Below, piece by piece: positions 60,301 to 64,000 of a stretch of DNA of 64,000 nt; the stretch's first letter is position 1; every line of letters begins with the position of its first letter. The stretch is from Lateolabrax maculatus (taxonomy: Eukaryota; Chordata; Actinopteri; Acropomatiformes; Lateolabracidae): contig CM062201.1 in assembly GCA_031216445.1 (NCBI GenBank), positions 4,395,501 to 4,459,500 of the forward strand, read 5' to 3'. A program made the position numbers and the translations under genes. The notes beneath the pieces were generated by a model. That model was not told where the DNA came from. It made no database searches and saw only the letters and a program-made list of their open reading frames with translations.

Positions 60301-63300
60301 TATCTTCTTCCTCTGTGCAACAGAGCCCCATTTTTGTCCAAAAACTATTAAAAACATGTCAGTGAGCCACACTGTCGCAATGGGTGACATGTTCCTGCAT
60401 TATGATGAATGTGGGCACTGTAGTTTATTTTGAGTCAATCCCACAGACACCGTCATGGCGCTTGAAATACACACTGGAGCACCAAATGTATTAATCGCCA
60501 GCTGAAAATAGTCCCCAACAAAAACACACTTTCCCCCTGTTTGAGTGATGTTTGCTAAAAACTGCAGTCGCCAGCTGTTTTAGGAATTCACTGATCCTTT
60601 TTTCAAATGTGAAATAAAATAAAGATTATTGGTGACTTTTTTTTTTGTAGGAACCAACAGGCTTGGGGCTGAGTGCAGAGAACAGACTTGAAAAATGTAG
60701 AATGACTGCAACCATATCTTTTAAAGGGCTTTTATAGAGAGCAAACCTAGCTAGATCAAATCAAGTCACCTGAATACAAAATAATGGAATACAGTACCTC
60801 AAAGAGCATAAAACTAAATACAAGCACAGAATAACTTGCCAAAAGGATAAGCACCTACACTTTCTACCTTCAAGAATACAACCAAGAACATTTAAGCTTC
60901 TCCTGGCTTTATGTACGTGGTAAGTTTCCTTTTGACATTAATATAAATTCAAGCCGTGAATGCAACCAAAACTAAAAGAGACAGAATCACTGGCAGACCA
61001 CTGCCAAAAGCAGCCTCTGCTCTTTGGATCTGGAGGGAAGTTTGTGGGCTGTAAGGGGACCAAGCTGGTCTCACAGTAGCTCTTTTCATTCATGGTTTAG
61101 CTCTAAATAAACACAGCAAATATTCTGGAGAGGCTTTTACATGTGTGTCTTAAGTCAATGTTTCCAGTCAGTGAGCAGGAATTTGTAAATATGTAACTGA
61201 GTGCAACGCAGCAGATTTGGGTGTTTCACTAAAGGCCACCCTGTCCATCATACAAGGTCGGCTCAAGGCAAGAATTTCACCTTCATTTCTCATCACTCCT
61301 CGTCTCTCTCTCACCCATCGGAACAGTGTGGCCTTCCATGCTGACCCTCTGACCCACTCTACCGAGGCCTTGTTAATGACTGGGAGGAATCAAAGAGACT
61401 CTATTTACTGTCTGCATGCAAGGAAGCTGCCAGGGACGAGTAAATATTTGCGTCCGACCTCACCTCGACTTCCTACAGGCGTTGATGCAGCACGTGAAAA
61501 GATAAACTAGCCATAAAACCAAAATTAACAATGGGTGTTACTCGTGACACATATGGCAACATGGGACGCAGGAGTCATAGTGAGCCAGAACAGACCACAG
61601 AGTGTGTGTAACATAGACGTAGTATTTACAGTCTATGGTGTGTGAAAAGAGACTGGGTAGAAATATGTACTGGGGCAAAGTTGCTCCTAAGTGTCTTGAT
61701 GACCGAACCGCATTAAAGCAAAGCACTTGGAATTAGCCACGAGGGGAAAGATAAATGGTGCTTAAGTAAATAATGACGTAGTGTGATTACACAGTACTGT
61801 ACATCATGTAATGAGTCAATGTTTTACTGCAGCTTTTAAGTCTCTTAATAAAGAGGCCGTGTGACCACTGCCAAACCCTTGATGTGAAATCCTCCAGAAC
61901 AATGAGAGGAATGTGAGTGCAGAGAGCAAACAGCAGCACCTTGTGATGGTGACTGACACCTGCTAAAAACGGGCATGTCAAGACATGTCCCTATTCAGTA
62001 AGCAGGAAATATATATTTTGTGAAACAATATGTACTGATGATCTGGTAATGCCGAGGAAAGCAGACTGATGAAGATCATCTACTGTTCATAGCTCTTTTT
62101 TGTCTGATGTTAATATTCTACTTATTAAACAAAAATGTGTACAGCAATTTTAAAACAAGCGGGAGAAACAGGAGAAAATAGAGCATTGGTTTGGGACTAT
62201 TTTCAGCTGCAAATTATTGTTGATCTATTAAATAACATACTGTGGAGTATTTCAGGCAGCATGACACTGTATCTGGGACTGACTTATAATAAACTAGTGT
62301 GTGCGTTCATATCGAAGGGACCGGTCACCCAGTGCTATTAAAGGCACACAGGGGTTCTAACCTTCTTGTCGTGCACTTGGCATATTTAAATGGATGATAT
62401 AGAAATACAATGCAACACTGCAACAGAATCTTTCCACTGATGACACCAGTGGCGCCAGGATGCACTGTGGTCACACGTCATACCATTATTTAAAATCTAA
62501 ATCTAAATCATTGTGTAACCTGAGCGACACTGCCTGTGACTATCTACTGTTCTTTCTGCTCTCCGCCCTCAGCACTACCACTCCCACTTGTGCACTATTA
62601 CGCATTACTACATATCATTCAAAACATTCTAAAAATAATTACTGTTATTTAATTACTTCTGTGTATAAACTCCATTTCTTCACCTGGGATTCAGATATTT
62701 AGAAAATATATCTTCATTGTAGTTTGAATATACCATCAGCAGAATGCCTGAGGCCCCCTGTTTTATTTCTTTACCAGTATTACCAGTCAGCTCACTATGC
62801 ACATGTCAAAGCAGTTGGTTTGATATGCTCAATCTCCCCTAGTCCCACCTGGCAGGTAAACCCAGTCTTTATCTACTCTCTCCCTTTCCTTTTCACACGG
62901 TCACGCCTATATTTCTTTATCTAGGCTGCGTTCCCAGAGGAAATCAGGTGCTAGGCAGCGGCCCGCAGAGCGCTTTCAGGCCTAGTCTCTTTTTTCTGCT
63001 TCTCTCTGTCTTTAACTTTCTCTTTCTTCGTTAGACGGGGAGAAGGGAAAAAAAGGATGAGGGAAGGATTAGCTCATGAAAGCAAAAGGTTGGATATAAG
63101 GGAGAGAAAGGGAGAGGAATAACGGAGGGGCACAAGGAAGGAGATTCTGCAGTCGGTTGCCACGGCTACCGGGAAGCAGCTGATTAGCGTGTGTGATGTG
63201 TGCGAGTGTGTCTGGGCCTGTAGGTCCATCTCTGTGGCTGATAAATGGCCCAATACTACATGTGGCGAAAGGAGCGTTTTAACGATCATTAGCAGCAGCT

Positions 63301-64000
63301 TCCCATTCATCAACTCTGACTTGTCGGTTGCTCCGGTGTTGCACCATAACAAGCTGCAACACACAAATACCCTGATTGTGAAACCCTCTCTGACCACAAC
63401 ACACGCACACACGGACACGCACCAGACGTCGATTAACGCCTCACATCCTTTTCCTTTTCGGCGAAAAGGGGCTGGAGATGGATTGAAATTCAATAACTTG
63501 GGGACACTTTGAAAAAGCACACTGCGTTAATGTAATCAAATGTGCACTCATGATGTCGAGCTGAATGCTGTTCGGGTTGTGCGGGGAGACACAGGAATGT
63601 ATGTTTATCTCCTTAAGTATTTCACAAAATTACAGTGACCAAAGGTTGACACACCACAAACACTTTTCGTTGATGGGTGATTTTATGAATGCTTAAAATT
63701 TAAAAGTTCAACTTTTGAACAGGTTTCTTAAAAAGGTGAGAGCCCTTCTGTGTCTGTGTGCAACATCTGATCTAGACAGCTCGCTTTCAACAGACAAGGA
63801 CCTTTCTGGCAACCTGCAGAGCACATGACATTCAGGCCACGCTGACCACAAGCGACAGCCGGAAACTTGCTGAAAGACGCAGTGATGGTGGCTGTGACCA
63901 AATGCTGACGCTAGAAAGGAAGCTGAAGGTCCAATTCACGTGCAGAGAAGAATCCAGAGGGCTCAGTGCCACTCACTGAAAAGTCCTCTACTGTGATAAA
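57397..64000 (-). other. bcl2l1: bcl2l1 intron (partial), no other gene recognised
   Basis: The Bcl-xL exon with NWGR and the BH3 segment was sought in all minus-strand frames and not found, so this stretch is read as intron running out of the window. It contains a LINE-like 3' tail at about 59215-59336, several poly(A)/poly(T) runs (57491-57510, 58459-58482) and a GC-richer patch near 62930-63500. Open frames of 60-150 codons show no family motif. Confidence 0.6.
59215..59336 (+). mobile_element. Possible 3' tail of a retroposon (LINE- or SINE-type end)
   Basis: The text ttcatgtcgttttgcaaccctgtgttgacaaataaatgaaccttcaacttcaact resembles the 3' ends of L2-type elements in fish, which close with a gacaataaa-like word followed by a short tandem repeat, here cttcaa. 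No coding portion precedes it. Confidence 0.35.

Noticed and set aside
58075..63520. First coding exon of bcl2l1 within the window
   Set aside because: None of the minus-strand frames carries the BH3 or NWGR-type BH1 segment, so the exon must lie beyond 64000.
1..64000. CRISPR arrays, bacterial operons, phage genes or a defence system
   Set aside because: The window is intron-containing vertebrate DNA. No spaced direct-repeat array, operon-like packing or ribosome-binding pattern is seen.
1..64000. tRNA, rRNA or known microRNA genes
   Set aside because: No intact cloverleaf with A and B boxes, no rRNA core words and no microRNA sequence that I recognise were found. The one B-box-like word near 2389 is explained as a SINE relic.

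Overview
The window is vertebrate nuclear DNA, almost certainly from a ray-finned (percomorph-type) fish. Three signs support this: dense (CA)n microsatellites, several families of short interspersed repeats of a kind familiar from teleosts, and intron-containing genes recognisable as fam110a, cox4i2 and bcl2l1. There is no bacterial-style gene packing. Almost all open frames in the window are chance frames in non-coding or microsatellite DNA.

Layout. (1) Bases 1-5.4 kb: no recognised gene; a possible regulatory patch lies near 3.3-3.6 kb. (2) 5.4-9.5 kb, minus strand: fam110a, with a single coding exon (6963-8363), a 3' UTR of about 1.6 kb, and a convincing CCAAT/GC-box/TATA-like promoter near 9.4-9.5 kb. 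A second possible TATA promoter plus non-coding exon lies near 16.7-16.9 kb. (3) 9.5-50.3 kb: mostly intergenic DNA with microsatellites, at least four dispersed repeat families and a decayed LINE reverse-transcriptase fragment (42.26-42.83 kb). It also holds several unassigned exon-like or promoter-like islands: 26.3-26.8, 28.2-28.5, 32.4 and 37.5 kb. (4) 50.3-52.26 kb, plus strand: complete four-exon coding region of cox4i2. (5) 52.3-57.4 kb: a CpG-rich promoter-like island at 53.9-54.75 kb, then the last coding exon of bcl2l1 on the minus strand (57253-57396) and its probable 3' UTR. (6) 57.4-64 kb: interpreted as bcl2l1 intron, with the first coding exon beyond the window.

The tail-to-tail pair cox4i2 (+) / bcl2l1 (-) matches the arrangement known from human 20q11.21. 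fam110a is on human 20p13, so the window looks like part of a fish segment equivalent to human chromosome 20. The three genes do not form one pathway: FAM110A is a centrosome/spindle protein, COX4I2 a cytochrome c oxidase subunit, and BCL2L1 an anti-apoptotic mitochondrial outer-membrane protein. No clearly new biological system was found. The best leads are the unassigned exon-like islands in the 26-38 kb region and the CpG island between cox4i2 and bcl2l1.
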